Assembly (NCBI GenBank): GCA_019417325.1
Contig: DXVO01000026.1
Span: forward strand, 22,610-86,609
Reading direction: 5' to 3'
Source of the DNA: Parabacteroides sp.
Lineage (GTDB): Bacteria; Bacteroidota; Bacteroidia; Bacteroidales; Tannerellaceae
Length of the DNA: 64,000 nucleotides
The position numbers and the translations under genes were made by a program. The notes below the pieces were generated by a model that saw only the letters and a program-made list of their open reading frames with translations, did no database searches and had not been told where the DNA came from. Numbering within the stretch: the first letter of the stretch is position 1; the number at the start of each line of letters is the position of its first letter. Below, piece by piece: positions 1 through 8,972 of this stretch.

Positions 1-548
1 TCCGAAGTAATAGCCAATAAATCTATCACAAAAGTGAACAACGCCAGATAAATCAATTTAACTCTGCCTATCAAGAAAAGCAGTATCTCCTGATCCTTCC
101 GGTAAAAAGAAACGGCAAAAACAACTGCCATCACAGAAGCAGAAGCTCCCATCAGATAACTATTGGCAGCCACACTACTAAAATACGGGAATATGTTATA
201 AGATAAAATAAACAGTAATCCACCGGCTATCCCCCCCAATACATATAAACCTCCCAACTGCCGCTCGCTGAAATAAGAGAGAAACAGCCCTCCGAACCAA
301 TACAACCAAAGCATATTAAATAAGATATGCAGAAAATCATAATGGGTAAACATGTAAGTAATAATTGTCCAGGGATGATACAGCAACTCTTCCGGAGAAG
401 AAGGCATTTGCAAATATTGCAAATAAGGGAACCAACTCAGATTAAACAACTTCAGGATTACTGCAGCAAGCCTGATAAGAATAAATAGCCCTACATTTAT
501 ATATATAAGTTTCGCCAGAATATTTCCCGAACGAAACATCTGTTTCAT
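1..548 (-). CDS. Rhomboid family intramembrane serine protease, partial (second of a pair)
   Basis: Reading the minus strand from an ATG at 548 gives an open frame to the left edge (about 182 residues, C-terminus missing). It shows repeated hydrophobic segments, a rhomboid-like stretch HILFNMLWLYWFGG and the serine-loop motif GASASV, matching the neighbouring rhomboid's HVFFNMFG and GASGSV. The catalytic His helix lies beyond the edge. The start follows the upstream gene's TAA by a single base, so the two are probably translationally coupled. An alternative ATG at 570 would overlap the upstream gene. Family assignment is good; active protease status cannot be judged from the part seen. Confidence 0.8.
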   Translation of the reverse strand, partial: MKQMFRSGNILAKLIYINVGLFILIRLAAVILKLFNLSWFPYLQYLQMPSSPEELLYHPWTIITYMFTHYDFLHILFNMLWLYWFGGLFLSYFSERQLGGLYVLGGIAGGLLFILSYNIFPYFSSVAANSYLMGASASVMAVVFAVSFYRKDQEILLFLIGRVKLIYLALFTFVIDLLAITS

Positions 549-549
549 G

Positions 550-1260
550 TTAATAAAAATATCTCCCATTGTTTGAGTCTTTCTTTTTCCAATACCGAAC
601 TAAGAAATAACCGAATATCATACCACCCAAGTGAGCGAAATGCGCAACCGAGTCGCCGCTATAATTGGCAACCCCCATAAATAATTCGGCTAATCCGTAA
701 AATACAACAAAATATTTAGCTTTAATAGGAATCGGTATAAACATCAAATAAAGCGGTACATTCGGGAATAGCATGGCAAATGCCAACAAAATGCCGAATA
801 CGGAACCGGATGCCCCAATTGTTATCAGATAGTTCAAAGAAGGATCATTGGCAATGAGCTGTCCCAATGTGACACCGTTGGCACTGGCGAAAGAATGAAC
901 CGAATAAAGCCATACCAGCTCCTGAGTGATACCGGCACCAATACCAGTAATTAAATAGAAAGTAAGAAAACGCTTTGGTCCCCAGACATTTTCCAGTACC
1001 CGTCCGAACATATATACCCCGAACATATTGAAGAATACATGCGTAAAGGAATGGGTATCATGCATAAACATATAAGTAATCAACTGGAACGGGTAAAAAT
1101 CTTTTGCCCCCGGAAAATGCAATCCCAGCAATTGAACCAAATCGATGCCCACTTTAGGCAGAACCAGGCTTGCCAGCCAAAATAAAAGATTAATAATGAT
1201 AAGGTTTTTCGTAACCATCGGGATACTGTTCAAAAATCCCGAATTATTTTGATTCATCAT
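550..1260 (-). CDS. Rhomboid family intramembrane serine protease
   Basis: Polytopic membrane protein of 236 residues, the usual size of a compact bacterial rhomboid. Visible features: N-terminal membrane segment, the HVFFNMFGVYMFG helix, the nucleophile loop GASGSVFG and the last-helix His motif HFAHLGGMIFG. Together these give the Ser-His dyad that cleaves substrate membrane helices inside the bilayer. The tail is short and basic. It is followed after one base by a second rhomboid, a common Bacteroidetes arrangement. Its substrate is unknown. A TAnnTTTG promoter element lies at 1281-1288. A second Met directly after the first makes the exact start uncertain by one codon. Confidence 0.92.
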   Translation of the reverse strand: MMNQNNSGFLNSIPMVTKNLIIINLLFWLASLVLPKVGIDLVQLLGLHFPGAKDFYPFQLITYMFMHDTHSFTHVFFNMFGVYMFGRVLENVWGPKRFLTFYLITGIGAGITQELVWLYSVHSFASANGVTLGQLIANDPSLNYLITIGASGSVFGILLAFAMLFPNVPLYLMFIPIPIKAKYFVVFYGLAELFMGVANYSGDSVAHFAHLGGMIFGYFLVRYWKKKDSNNGRYFY

Positions 1261-1280
1261 ATGTCTTACTAATTTAAGTA

Positions 1281-1288
1281 CAAAGGTA
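1281..1288 (-). promoter_or_regulatory. Promoter -7 element of the rhomboid pair
   Basis: TACCTTTG on the minus strand, 21 bases upstream of the rhomboid ATG, matches the Bacteroidetes sigma-ABfr -7 consensus TAnnTTTG. Confidence 0.6.
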
Positions 1289-1360
1289 TATATATTTTGG
1301 AAGTTTCCTGTAAAATCATCATTAAAACATAGTAAATCAAGAAAAAAAACAGATTTTTCC

Positions 1361-1391
1361 TTTGTTGTATATCAAATAAAAACTACATTTG
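1361..1391 (+). promoter_or_regulatory. Promoter of the HU gene
   Basis: TTTG at 1361-1364 and TACATTTG at 1384-1391, separated by 19 bases, fit the Bacteroidetes -33/-7 consensus. The leader to the HU ATG is about 50 bases. Confidence 0.65.
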
Positions 1392-1447
1392 GCACCAATA
1401 ATCAGACTATCACTAAAATTGTTTAATATATTAACTAACAAACCATC

Positions 1448-1720
1448 ATGAACAAAACAGAATTTATTAATGCCGTATCAGAAAAGGCCGGTTTAAGTAA
1501 AGTTGATGCAAAAAAAGCAGTAGAAGCATTCGTTGAAACAGTTGGCGAAGAAATGAAAGCTGGCGGTAAAGTAGCACTATTAGGTTTTGGTACTTTTTCT
1601 GTAACAGAAAAAGCTGCTCGCAAAGGTGTTAACCCAAAAACTAAAGCTACCATTGAAATCCCTGCTCGCAAAGCTGTTAAATTCAAACCGGGAGCTGAAT
1701 TAGCAGAAATCGTTAAGTAA
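1448..1720 (+). CDS. hup: HU-family DNA-binding protein
   Basis: 90-residue HU/IHF-family nucleoid protein that bends and compacts DNA as a dimer. The sequence begins MNKTEFINAVSEKAGLSK, contains the GFGTF turn and carries the DNA-gripping arm NPKTKATIEIPARKAVKFKPG split across residues 62-82. Length and arm are standard for HU. The gene stands alone between its own promoter and a strong terminator, as expected for a highly expressed monocistronic gene. Whether it is an HU-beta-like or another paralog cannot be decided here. Confidence 0.95.
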   Translation: MNKTEFINAVSEKAGLSKVDAKKAVEAFVETVGEEMKAGGKVALLGFGTFSVTEKAARKGVNPKTKATIEIPARKAVKFKPGAELAEIVK

Positions 1721-1740
1721 AAACCGTTTACTTACCCAAT

Positions 1741-1776
1741 AAAAAAGGCGTCTTGAGTTACAAGGTGCCTTTTTTA
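1741..1776 (+). terminator. Rho-independent terminator of HU gene
   Basis: AAAAAAGGC and GCCTTTTTT form the stem around a loop, followed by a T-rich run. Confidence 0.75.
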
Positions 1777-1800
1777 TTGCGTAAGAATGACATTATCAAT

Positions 1801-1856
1801 TCATAGTTATGATTTTTCCAATTCATAACTATGATTTTATAAAACCATAACTATGA
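1801..1856. repeat. Three near-palindromic copies of TCATAACTATGA at 22-bp spacing
   Basis: TCATAGTTATGA at 1801-1812, TCATAACTATGA at 1823-1834 and CATAACTATGA at 1846-1856. The first is the reverse complement of the second. Start-to-start spacing is about 22 bases, two helical turns, so all copies face the same side of the DNA. They lie 47-100 bases upstream of the argS -7 element, where an operator or activator-binding array could sit. Confidence 0.5.
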
Positions 1857-1902
1857 GTTCTTCTATACAAAACGATTTTATGGTTTTTACAAAATAAACG
1901 CG

Positions 1903-1910
1903 TACCTTTG
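1903..1910 (+). promoter_or_regulatory. Promoter -7 element of argS
   Basis: TACCTTTG, 36 bases upstream of the argS ATG, fits the Bacteroidetes -7 consensus. No clear -33 TTTG is seen at the expected distance, which would suit an activator-dependent promoter. Confidence 0.55.
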
Positions 1911-1946
1911 CGTCCAAAATAAAAATCCGTATATAGTATTACAGAT

Positions 1947-3740
1947 ATGGTTATTGAACAACAGATTACCGGTGCAATCATTGCCGGAATTAAAGAATTG
2001 TATGGGGCAGATGTTACTGCCAACCAAATACAGTTGCAAAAGACAAAGAAAGAATTTAAAGGTCACCTCACTCTGGTAGTTTTTCCATTCCTTCGCATGT
2101 CCAAAAAATCTCCGGAACAGACTGCACAGGAAATCGGAGAATATCTGCAAAAAAATGAACCGGCGATTGCTTCATTCAACGTAATCAAAGGGTTCCTGAA
2201 TCTGACAATCGATTGCTCTTGCTGGATCGACCTGCTGAACCATATAAACGGGCAGCCTACATACGGTATTGTTCCCGTAACGGAACAATCACCTCTGGTT
2301 ATGATTGAGTATTCTTCCCCGAATACAAACAAGCCTCTACACTTAGGTCATGTCCGTAATAATCTGCTTGGTTTCAGCTTATCAGAAATTATGAAAGCAA
2401 ACGGAAACAAAGTTGTCAAAACCAACATTGTAAACGACCGTGGTATCCATATCTGCAAATCCATGCTGGCATGGCAAAAATGGGGAAACGGGGTAACTCC
2501 TGAAACTTCAGGCAAAAAAGGCGACCACCTGATTGGTGATTTCTACGTTTTATTCAGCAACAAGCTGAAAGAAGAAACTACCGCTCTTGAAGCACAGGGC
2601 ATGACAAAAGAAGAAGCTGAAGCAGCCTCGCCTTTAATGGCAGAGGCACGCGAAATGCTACGTAAATGGGAAGCCGGAGACACTGAAGTACGCGCCCTTT
2701 GGGAAATGATGAACAACTGGGTATACGCCGGCTTTGACGAAACCTATAAAAAGATGGGGGTTGATTTCGATAAGATTTATTACGAATCACAAACTTATCT
2801 GGAAGGTAAAGGAAAAGTGCTGGAAGGACTGGATAAAGATATCTTCTATCGCCGTGAAGACGGTTCTGTCTGGGCCGACCTGACAGGAGACGGACTGGAT
2901 GAAAAACTGTTACTCCGTGCAGATGGTACTTCCGTTTATATGACACAGGATATAGGTACGGCAAAATTACGTTTTGACGACTATCCTATCAATAAAATGA
3001 TTTATGTAGTTGGAAATGAGCAGAACTACCATTTCCAGGTATTATCAATTCTATTGGATAAATTAGGTTTTGAGTTCGGAAAAGGATTAGTCCATTTCTC
3101 TTATGGCATGGTAGAACTTCCGGAAGGAAAAATGAAAAGTCGTGAAGGAACAGTTGTCGATGCAGACGACCTGATGGAAGAAATGGTTAATACTGCGCGT
3201 GAAATCTCACAAGAACTGGGAAAACTGGATGAGATGACACAGGAAGAGGCTGAAAATATCGCTCGAATCGTTGGATTAGGCTCTCTGAAATATTTTATTC
3301 TAAAAGTAGATCCCCGCAAAAACATGACTTTCAATCCGAAAGAGTCTATCGACTTCAACGGAAACACAGGTCCTTTCATCCAATATACCTATGCCCGTAT
3401 CCGTTCTGTACTACGCAAAGCAGCAGAACAGGGTATCGTACTTCCGGAACAGTTGCCGACAACTACCGAAATCTCAGAGAAAGAAGAATCTTTAATTCAG
3501 ATGATTGCAGATTATGCATCTATCGTGCGTGAGGCAGGAAAAGAATACAGCCCGGCTTACATAGCTAACTATATTTATGATTTGGTAAAAGAATACAACC
3601 AATTCTACCACGATTTTTCTATTCTGCGTGAAGAGAATGAAGAGTTAAAAAAATTCCGCCTTATTTTATCTGCGAATGTGGCAAAGATTGTTAAGTCCGG
3701 TATGTCACTTCTGGGCATTGAAGTTCCGGAAAGGATGTAA
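1947..3740 (+). CDS. argS: Arginyl-tRNA synthetase
   Basis: Class I aminoacyl-tRNA synthetase that charges tRNA-Arg with arginine. The 597 residues begin with the ArgRS-specific additional N-terminal domain. The catalytic HIGH-type motif follows as LHLGHVRNN near residue 131, and the KMSKS loop is replaced by MKSREG near residue 396, the variant typical of ArgRS. The C-terminal DALR anticodon-binding helical domain contains YARIRSVLRKA and ends at SLLGIEVPERM. Length is normal. The gene is monocistronic, with its own promoter and terminator, and with an unusual repeat array upstream. A rare-codon tRNA-Arg(CCU) lies elsewhere in the window but is not linked to it. Confidence 0.97.
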   Translation: MVIEQQITGAIIAGIKELYGADVTANQIQLQKTKKEFKGHLTLVVFPFLRMSKKSPEQTAQEIGEYLQKNEPAIASFNVIKGFLNLTIDCSCWIDLLNHINGQPTYGIVPVTEQSPLVMIEYSSPNTNKPLHLGHVRNNLLGFSLSEIMKANGNKVVKTNIVNDRGIHICKSMLAWQKWGNGVTPETSGKKGDHLIGDFYVLFSNKLKEETTALEAQGMTKEEAEAASPLMAEAREMLRKWEAGDTEVRALWEMMNNWVYAGFDETYKKMGVDFDKIYYESQTYLEGKGKVLEGLDKDIFYRREDGSVWADLTGDGLDEKLLLRADGTSVYMTQDIGTAKLRFDDYPINKMIYVVGNEQNYHFQVLSILLDKLGFEFGKGLVHFSYGMVELPEGKMKSREGTVVDADDLMEEMVNTAREISQELGKLDEMTQEEAENIARIVGLGSLKYFILKVDPRKNMTFNPKESIDFNGNTGPFIQYTYARIRSVLRKAAEQGIVLPEQLPTTTEISEKEESLIQMIADYASIVREAGKEYSPAYIANYIYDLVKEYNQFYHDFSILREENEELKKFRLILSANVAKIVKSGMSLLGIEVPERM

Positions 3741-3782
3741 CGAAAAATTATTCCATAACAAATAGAAAACCATACACATTAC

Positions 3783-3833
3783 AGGCTCTCCTTCGATTTC
3801 AGAAATATGAAATTACGGAGAGCCTTACTTTTT
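3783..3833 (+). terminator. Terminator of argS
   Basis: AGGCTCTCC (3783-3791) pairs with GGAGAGCCT (3817-3825), followed by TACTTTTT. Confidence 0.75.
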
Positions 3834-3891
3834 AGTATTTACCTCAAGAAAATAAAGGACTCACTTATAATCCTGTAACCGGCATTCTTAG

Positions 3892-3899
3892 TATATTTG
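3892..3899 (+). promoter_or_regulatory. Promoter -7 element of the ABC exporter gene
   Basis: TATATTTG, 26 bases before the ATG at 3926. Confidence 0.6.
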
Positions 3900-3925
3900 C
3901 AACATAATTTACAGGATTCCGAAAA

Positions 3926-6838
3926 ATGAATGAAACCATATTAAACGGTTTATTAAATTTGTTTGCCATTTTCGCTTCCGTTGTCCGGATAGAAGAAAAA
4001 CAGGCAAGCCGTGCTGTCCATTCCTACCTTTCCAGTCATTTTGGTGTTCGTTCCCACAAAGAATATATTGAACTATATACAGAACTGCGGAGTATGTATG
4101 ACGATTCCCTCTTTCCCATCAACAAGGAAGACGTAATCCGAAATATATGCGATCAAATGAAAATCAAGCTAAGAGCAGAAGAGCAATTGCTTCTATTAAT
4201 CCGTTTTGTCGAGTTTGCCCATACAAACAGTGATGAATTTAAGAACCATTTGAATCTGTTTCATCTCGTAGCCGATATTTTTTCTATCCGCCAAGAGGAG
4301 TTTGACGAAACAATGGATTTCGTTACGGGAACTTCTTCCTCATCTTCTATACTCACAATCAGTGAAGAAGATAATATTACGGAAAATCATATCATACGTA
4401 AAGGCATGGAAGGCTCTATCCGTGTCTGGTATATCCGCCGATTCGACAAATTGATTTTCACTTATCATGGCAACGGACTCGTATTCATGAACGACATTCC
4501 GCTTTCTTCGGATATGTTCTATGCCTGGCAGCGAAGCAGTGTATTAAAAGGACCTCTTTTCCTACCTGTTTACTACAGTGATTTACTCTCCGTCTTTTAT
4601 AAAAAAGAAGAGAAAGAAACGATTGGACTTTCCGGCAGGAATCTCGATTTCACTTTCAAAAACAGCCACAATGGGCTTCATAACTTTTCTTTCAATCTGG
4701 AATCTGGACAACTGGTTGCTATTATGGGAGGTAGCGGAGTCGGAAAATCAACTCTTTTAGGCATCTTAAACGGAACAATTCTTCCTGATAAAGGAAGTTT
4801 AACTATAAACGGACATCCGCTTAACTCGCCTGAAGCACGCCAACTAATCGGCTTTGTGCCTCAAGACGATTTACTGATAGAAGAACTTACCGTATATCAG
4901 AATTTATGGTTTACAGCACGGCTTTGCTTTGCCAATCTCTCAAAACAGGAAATTGACCAACGTGTAGAAACCGTGCTTTGCGAACTGGATTTAGAAGAAA
5001 TAAAAGACTTGGAAGTGGGCTCACCTATCCGCAAAACAATTAGTGGCGGACAGAGAAAGCGTCTGAACATTGCCCAGGAACTTATTCGCGAACCGGCAAT
5101 TCTTTATCTTGACGAACCGACATCCGGATTATCTTCTACGGATTCGGAAAAAGTTATTATGTTGCTGAAAGAACAGACTCACCGGGGGAAGCTGGTTATT
5201 GTGAATATCCACCAGCCCTCTTCCGAAATTTATAAATTATTCGACAGACTCTGGTTACTGGACCGTGGAGGTTATCCTATTTATGATGGTAATCCTATAG
5301 AAGCGATTACCTACTTTAAACATGCGGCCAAATATACCGACGAAGATATAAGCGTTTGCAGTACATGCGGAAATGTAAACCCGGAACTTATACTGAATAT
5401 CATCGACTCGAAAAAAATCGATGATTCGGGAAATCTGACTAATATCCGCAAATTCACTCCGGAAGAATGGCATGAGAAATATATTTCATCCCGTCCGGAC
5501 TACCGGTTGACCATAGAAAAAGAGCTTCCCGAAAATAATCAAAAGAAACCGTCGTGGTTAAAACAATTTTTTATTTTCCTGGAACGGAATGTCCGGACTA
5601 AACTAGTTAACCGGCAATATCTGTTGATTGTCCTTTTGGAAGCACCTTTGCTTGCCTTGATTGTTGCACTTCTTACTCGCTTTACCGACGATGGAGGATA
5701 TACTTTATTGGGAAATAAAAATTTTGTTTCTTACATTTTTATGTCCGTGATTGTTGCCACATTCATGGGACTTAGTATCAGTGCCGAAGAAATTATAAAA
5801 GACAGGACTATACTGAAAAGGGAGAAATTCCTCCGGTTAAGCAGAAGCAGTTACCTTACTTCCAAGATTATTTATCTTTTCGCTATCTCCGGTATCCAAA
5901 CACTACTGTTTATTGCAGTTGGTAATTCTATTATACAGGTTGGCGCCGGAATGTTCTTTATCTGGTGGAGTGTTTTATGGGCTATTTCATTTTTAGCCAA
6001 TCTTACAGGACTGATTTTATCTCAATCCATGAATTCCGTAGTTGCCATTTATATAACAATCCCTCTATTATTAATTCCACAGATCCTTTTGTGTGGATTA
6101 GTTATCAAATTTGATGACTTAAACACCAAGGCTGCCGACGAAAATATCGTGCCACTTATCGGTGAAGTGATTCCATCACGTTGGGCTTTTGAAGCGCTAA
6201 TGGTCGAACAATTCAGGGACAATGAATATAATAAGATATTCTTCCTTATGGACAAGGAAAAATATCTGGCACAATATTATGAAAATGTCCATGCCCCGGA
6301 AGTCCGCCATTTGGCTGAAGAATTACAGACTAAAGAGAATCAAGACATACAGAAAACGGTAGAAAATGAACTTGCCATCTTAAGTCGCGCTGCCCGCATT
6401 ACACCCAAAAAAGAAGAGGAATCCAATCTCGCCTACTTGGATAAAGTAGACAAAGCTTTACACACCCGGGCACGTAATTTTACAGCACTATCGGAACAAA
6501 CAGTCGAAAAACTTGAGAATGAGCACGGCAAAGAATGGCTTGTTAATTTAAAGAAAAATAATCATAATTCCGCAATCGAGGACCTTGTGATGGGTACAGG
6601 CAACTCACATCTGTTTAAAGAAGCCAATCATCGTATTTACCCAGCAATTGGACAGATTTATGTAAAACCAGACAATCAATGGGGAAGAGCCGCTTTCTAC
6701 AGCCATGAAAAAAATATAGGAGGAATCTATCTTTCTACCTATATATTTAATTTATTGGTTATCGGATTCTTTGCATTATTAGCGATTATCGCTATATTCG
6801 CAGAGTTTCCGGGACGTATCCTCAAAAGAGACGAATAA
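3926..6838 (+). CDS. ABCG-type ABC exporter with extra N-terminal region
   Basis: A 970-residue fused ATPase-permease of the ABC-2/ABCG (White) type in the inner membrane; substrate unknown. Residues about 1-135 are alpha-helical and resemble a TerB-like helical domain (helices with EEKQASRAV and RFVEFAHTNSDEF). Residues about 150-240 are beta-rich and reminiscent of an FHA-like fold; both of these are inferences from pattern only. The ABC domain follows: Walker A GGSGVGKST at 268-276, signature SGGQ near 373-376, Walker B ILYLDEPTSGL near 392-402. The permease starts after about residue 560 with five closely spaced membrane segments. Then comes a charged soluble stretch of about 180 residues, then a last membrane helix near the C-terminus. 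A lipoprotein gene follows 37 bases downstream and may be co-transcribed. Confidence 0.85.
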   Translation: MNETILNGLLNLFAIFASVVRIEEKQASRAVHSYLSSHFGVRSHKEYIELYTELRSMYDDSLFPINKEDVIRNICDQMKIKLRAEEQLLLLIRFVEFAHTNSDEFKNHLNLFHLVADIFSIRQEEFDETMDFVTGTSSSSSILTISEEDNITENHIIRKGMEGSIRVWYIRRFDKLIFTYHGNGLVFMNDIPLSSDMFYAWQRSSVLKGPLFLPVYYSDLLSVFYKKEEKETIGLSGRNLDFTFKNSHNGLHNFSFNLESGQLVAIMGGSGVGKSTLLGILNGTILPDKGSLTINGHPLNSPEARQLIGFVPQDDLLIEELTVYQNLWFTARLCFANLSKQEIDQRVETVLCELDLEEIKDLEVGSPIRKTISGGQRKRLNIAQELIREPAILYLDEPTSGLSSTDSEKVIMLLKEQTHRGKLVIVNIHQPSSEIYKLFDRLWLLDRGGYPIYDGNPIEAITYFKHAAKYTDEDISVCSTCGNVNPELILNIIDSKKIDDSGNLTNIRKFTPEEWHEKYISSRPDYRLTIEKELPENNQKKPSWLKQFFIFLERNVRTKLVNRQYLLIVLLEAPLLALIVALLTRFTDDGGYTLLGNKNFVSYIFMSVIVATFMGLSISAEEIIKDRTILKREKFLRLSRSSYLTSKIIYLFAISGIQTLLFIAVGNSIIQVGAGMFFIWWSVLWAISFLANLTGLILSQSMNSVVAIYITIPLLLIPQILLCGLVIKFDDLNTKAADENIVPLIGEVIPSRWAFEALMVEQFRDNEYNKIFFLMDKEKYLAQYYENVHAPEVRHLAEELQTKENQDIQKTVENELAILSRAARITPKKEEESNLAYLDKVDKALHTRARNFTALSEQTVEKLENEHGKEWLVNLKKNNHNSAIEDLVMGTGNSHLFKEANHRIYPAIGQIYVKPDNQWGRAAFYSHEKNIGGIYLSTYIFNLLVIGFFALLAIIAIFAEFPGRILKRDE

Positions 6839-6875
6839 AAAATAAGAAAGAATATAAATTATTAAATTATATATT

Positions 6876-7706
6876 ATGAAAAAGAGTGTATTAAGCATGC
6901 TCACTGTAGCAGCATTAGTGTTTGGTATGACTTCTTGTAACGGTACCAAAAAGGCAAATGATGAAGCCGAAAAAACAGAGGAGGCTGCCGTTATCGCAGG
7001 AAATGCGCCTAAAGACTTATTGACAGAGGAATTGAAAACAGAAACAATCCAACTGTTAAAAGACATGCCGGATTCAGATGTTCCTTACCGGATTTCAACA
7101 GGTGACGTTACAATCAACGTAGGAAGCATCAATTATATGTTGCCTGCTGCAAAAGTATCCGAACTGACAACAAAAGCACAACAGGCACGTGCCCTGGGTA
7201 TGTATCTGTCTGATTGCAATATCCTGAAAGCAATGAAAAAACCGACAAGCGAAGTTGAAGGTGCAATCTCAAAACTGGCTACTGCCCTGAATGTTACTTT
7301 CGTTCTGGATATACTGAAAGAACAGGCTCCGAAAGATGCAAGCAAAGAAGATTTGCAGAAATTCATAAATGCACAGGAAGACAAAATTATCGACAGAATG
7401 GCAGCCGAAGACAAAATGGATGTTGCTATCGAAATGCTGGGAGGTATGACTGCTGAAAATGCTTGTCTGTTAGCAAATCCTTCATTGGTAGTTAAAGGCG
7501 ATGCCACATCTGCGGGTCTTTCTGATAATATGGCAAAACGTGTTGACATGTTAGGCGAAATCGTATCAGATCTTTCTGCTTACTATCCTGATTTGAAACA
7601 ACTCAGTGAAACTATTGCTCCTCTGAAAGAAAAAACAGCTACAGTACAGGAAGCAAGAGCTGCTAATGCAGAAATCTTGGGTATCCGTGATACTTTGCTG
7701 AAATAA
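6876..7706 (+). CDS. Conserved lipoprotein of unknown function
   Basis: 276 residues starting with a lipoprotein signal peptide: charged MKKS, hydrophobic core and lipobox GMTSC with Cys at residue 21. The mature protein begins with a Lys/Glu/Ala-rich linker and is predicted largely helical, with no recognisable catalytic motif. It probably sits in the outer or inner membrane facing the periplasm. The ABC exporter ends 37 bases upstream with no terminator between, so it may be an accessory of that transporter; this is inference from position only. A shared bidirectional terminator follows. Confidence 0.8.
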   Translation: MKKSVLSMLTVAALVFGMTSCNGTKKANDEAEKTEEAAVIAGNAPKDLLTEELKTETIQLLKDMPDSDVPYRISTGDVTINVGSINYMLPAAKVSELTTKAQQARALGMYLSDCNILKAMKKPTSEVEGAISKLATALNVTFVLDILKEQAPKDASKEDLQKFINAQEDKIIDRMAAEDKMDVAIEMLGGMTAENACLLANPSLVVKGDATSAGLSDNMAKRVDMLGEIVSDLSAYYPDLKQLSETIAPLKEKTATVQEARAANAEILGIRDTLLK

Positions 7707-7725
7707 GAAATAGTAACCATACAAT

Positions 7726-7771
7726 AAAAAAAGCGCAGGTTTAGCATATAAGCAAAACCAGCGCTTTTTTT
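7726..7771. terminator. Bidirectional terminator between convergent genes
   Basis: AAAAAAAGCGC and GCGCTTTTTTT bracket an inner AAACC/GGTTT pairing. It can serve the lipoprotein gene on the plus strand and the regulator operon on the minus strand. Confidence 0.8.
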
Positions 7772-7788
7772 ATGATTAAAATATTCTC

Positions 7789-8952
7789 TTATCCTTTGTA
7801 AGCAATAGACAGCATGGTTATATCGTCGGACTGCACAGCACCTATAACAAATTCGCCAACTGTTTCGGTTATTCGTTCAACTACTTCTTTCGGATTTTTC
7901 CCTGTCAGCTTTTTACAATTATCCAGAAGACGTTGTCCTCCATAAAAATCATTCTTTATATTCACAGCTTCTGTGACTCCGTCCGTATAAAGGAACAAAT
8001 TATCACCGGGTAAAAGCTTCAATTCTTTTTCATGATAAACAGTGTCACTAATAGCCCCCAGCACCATATCATCTGTCAAAGGCAATTCAGATACAACTCC
8101 GTCTTTCTTCAATAGAATAGGCGCATTATGCCCTGCATTGCAATAAGTTACTATGCCTGTATGGATATTCAGTATTCCATAAAATACGGTAACAAACATA
8201 TCGTTCACACTCTCCTGGCAAAGAAGCTGGTTTGAACGTTGCATGCACATTGCAGCAGAATTCTCTGTCAATGCAATTGCCCGTATTACAGTCCGGCTGA
8301 TAGCCATAAAAATAGCGGCAGGCACTCCTTTCCCTGATACGTCTGCAATTACAAACCCTAACCTGTCATGATCGATACGGAAAAAATCATAGAAATCGCC
8401 ACCTACATATTTGGCTGCATTCATATAAGCATAAACATCAAATGATTTCAGTTCCGGAAAAGGAGGGAAAGTCTTCGGTAAAATAGTTTGCTGTATTTCC
8501 TGGGCCACATGCAAATCATTTTGTATTGATTCCAATTGGGAATGTTCCTGCTGTGCCTGTTTAATAAAAGCAATCTGTTCGGCCGCCTTCTCTATCGTCC
8601 GTTCCAAATCCTCCAGGTTGATAGGCTTTGTAGTAAAATCAAATGCGCCTTGATTCATGGCAGTACGGATATTTTCCATGTCGCCATAAGCCGAAACCAT
8701 AATACATTTCAAGGCAGGATTACGCATCTCATTAATCCGGGTAAGCAGAGTTAGTCCATCCATTTCCGGCATATTGATATCACTCAGGATAACATCAAAA
8801 TCCGGATTGGCAAGAAGCATTTGAAGCGCTTCCAAACCATTATGGGCAAATAAAAATTCATATTCCCCTTTTTTTATTTTACGGCGAAAATACTGGGTAA
8901 GCAATATTTCCAGGTCCTGTTCGTCGTCTACACTCAATATTTTTATTGCCAT
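7789..8952 (-). CDS. Response regulator fused to SpoIIE/PP2C-type phosphatase (RsbU-like)
   Basis: 387 residues. The N-terminal receiver domain (about 1-125) has the acidic pair VDDEQD, phospho-acceptor Asp in ILSDINMPEMDG, Ser switch residue in MVSAYG and the conserved Lys in TTKP. A helical linker contains VAQEIQQTILP, the typical RsbU-type switch helix. The PPM phosphatase domain follows with metal-binding Asp in GGDFYDF, ADVSGKG, YTDGVTEA and SDDIT. Known for the family: phosphorylation of the receiver activates the phosphatase, which dephosphorylates a STAS-domain antagonist. Here that antagonist and its kinase are in the same operon, as are two histidine-kinase-type genes that could supply phosphate. 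It is the last gene, 20 bases after the soluble kinase. Confidence 0.93.
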   Translation of the reverse strand: MAIKILSVDDEQDLEILLTQYFRRKIKKGEYEFLFAHNGLEALQMLLANPDFDVILSDINMPEMDGLTLLTRINEMRNPALKCIMVSAYGDMENIRTAMNQGAFDFTTKPINLEDLERTIEKAAEQIAFIKQAQQEHSQLESIQNDLHVAQEIQQTILPKTFPPFPELKSFDVYAYMNAAKYVGGDFYDFFRIDHDRLGFVIADVSGKGVPAAIFMAISRTVIRAIALTENSAAMCMQRSNQLLCQESVNDMFVTVFYGILNIHTGIVTYCNAGHNAPILLKKDGVVSELPLTDDMVLGAISDTVYHEKELKLLPGDNLFLYTDGVTEAVNIKNDFYGGQRLLDNCKKLTGKNPKEVVERITETVGEFVIGAVQSDDITMLSIAYKG

Positions 8953-8972
8953 AGCATTTATTTTCGTTTTTA

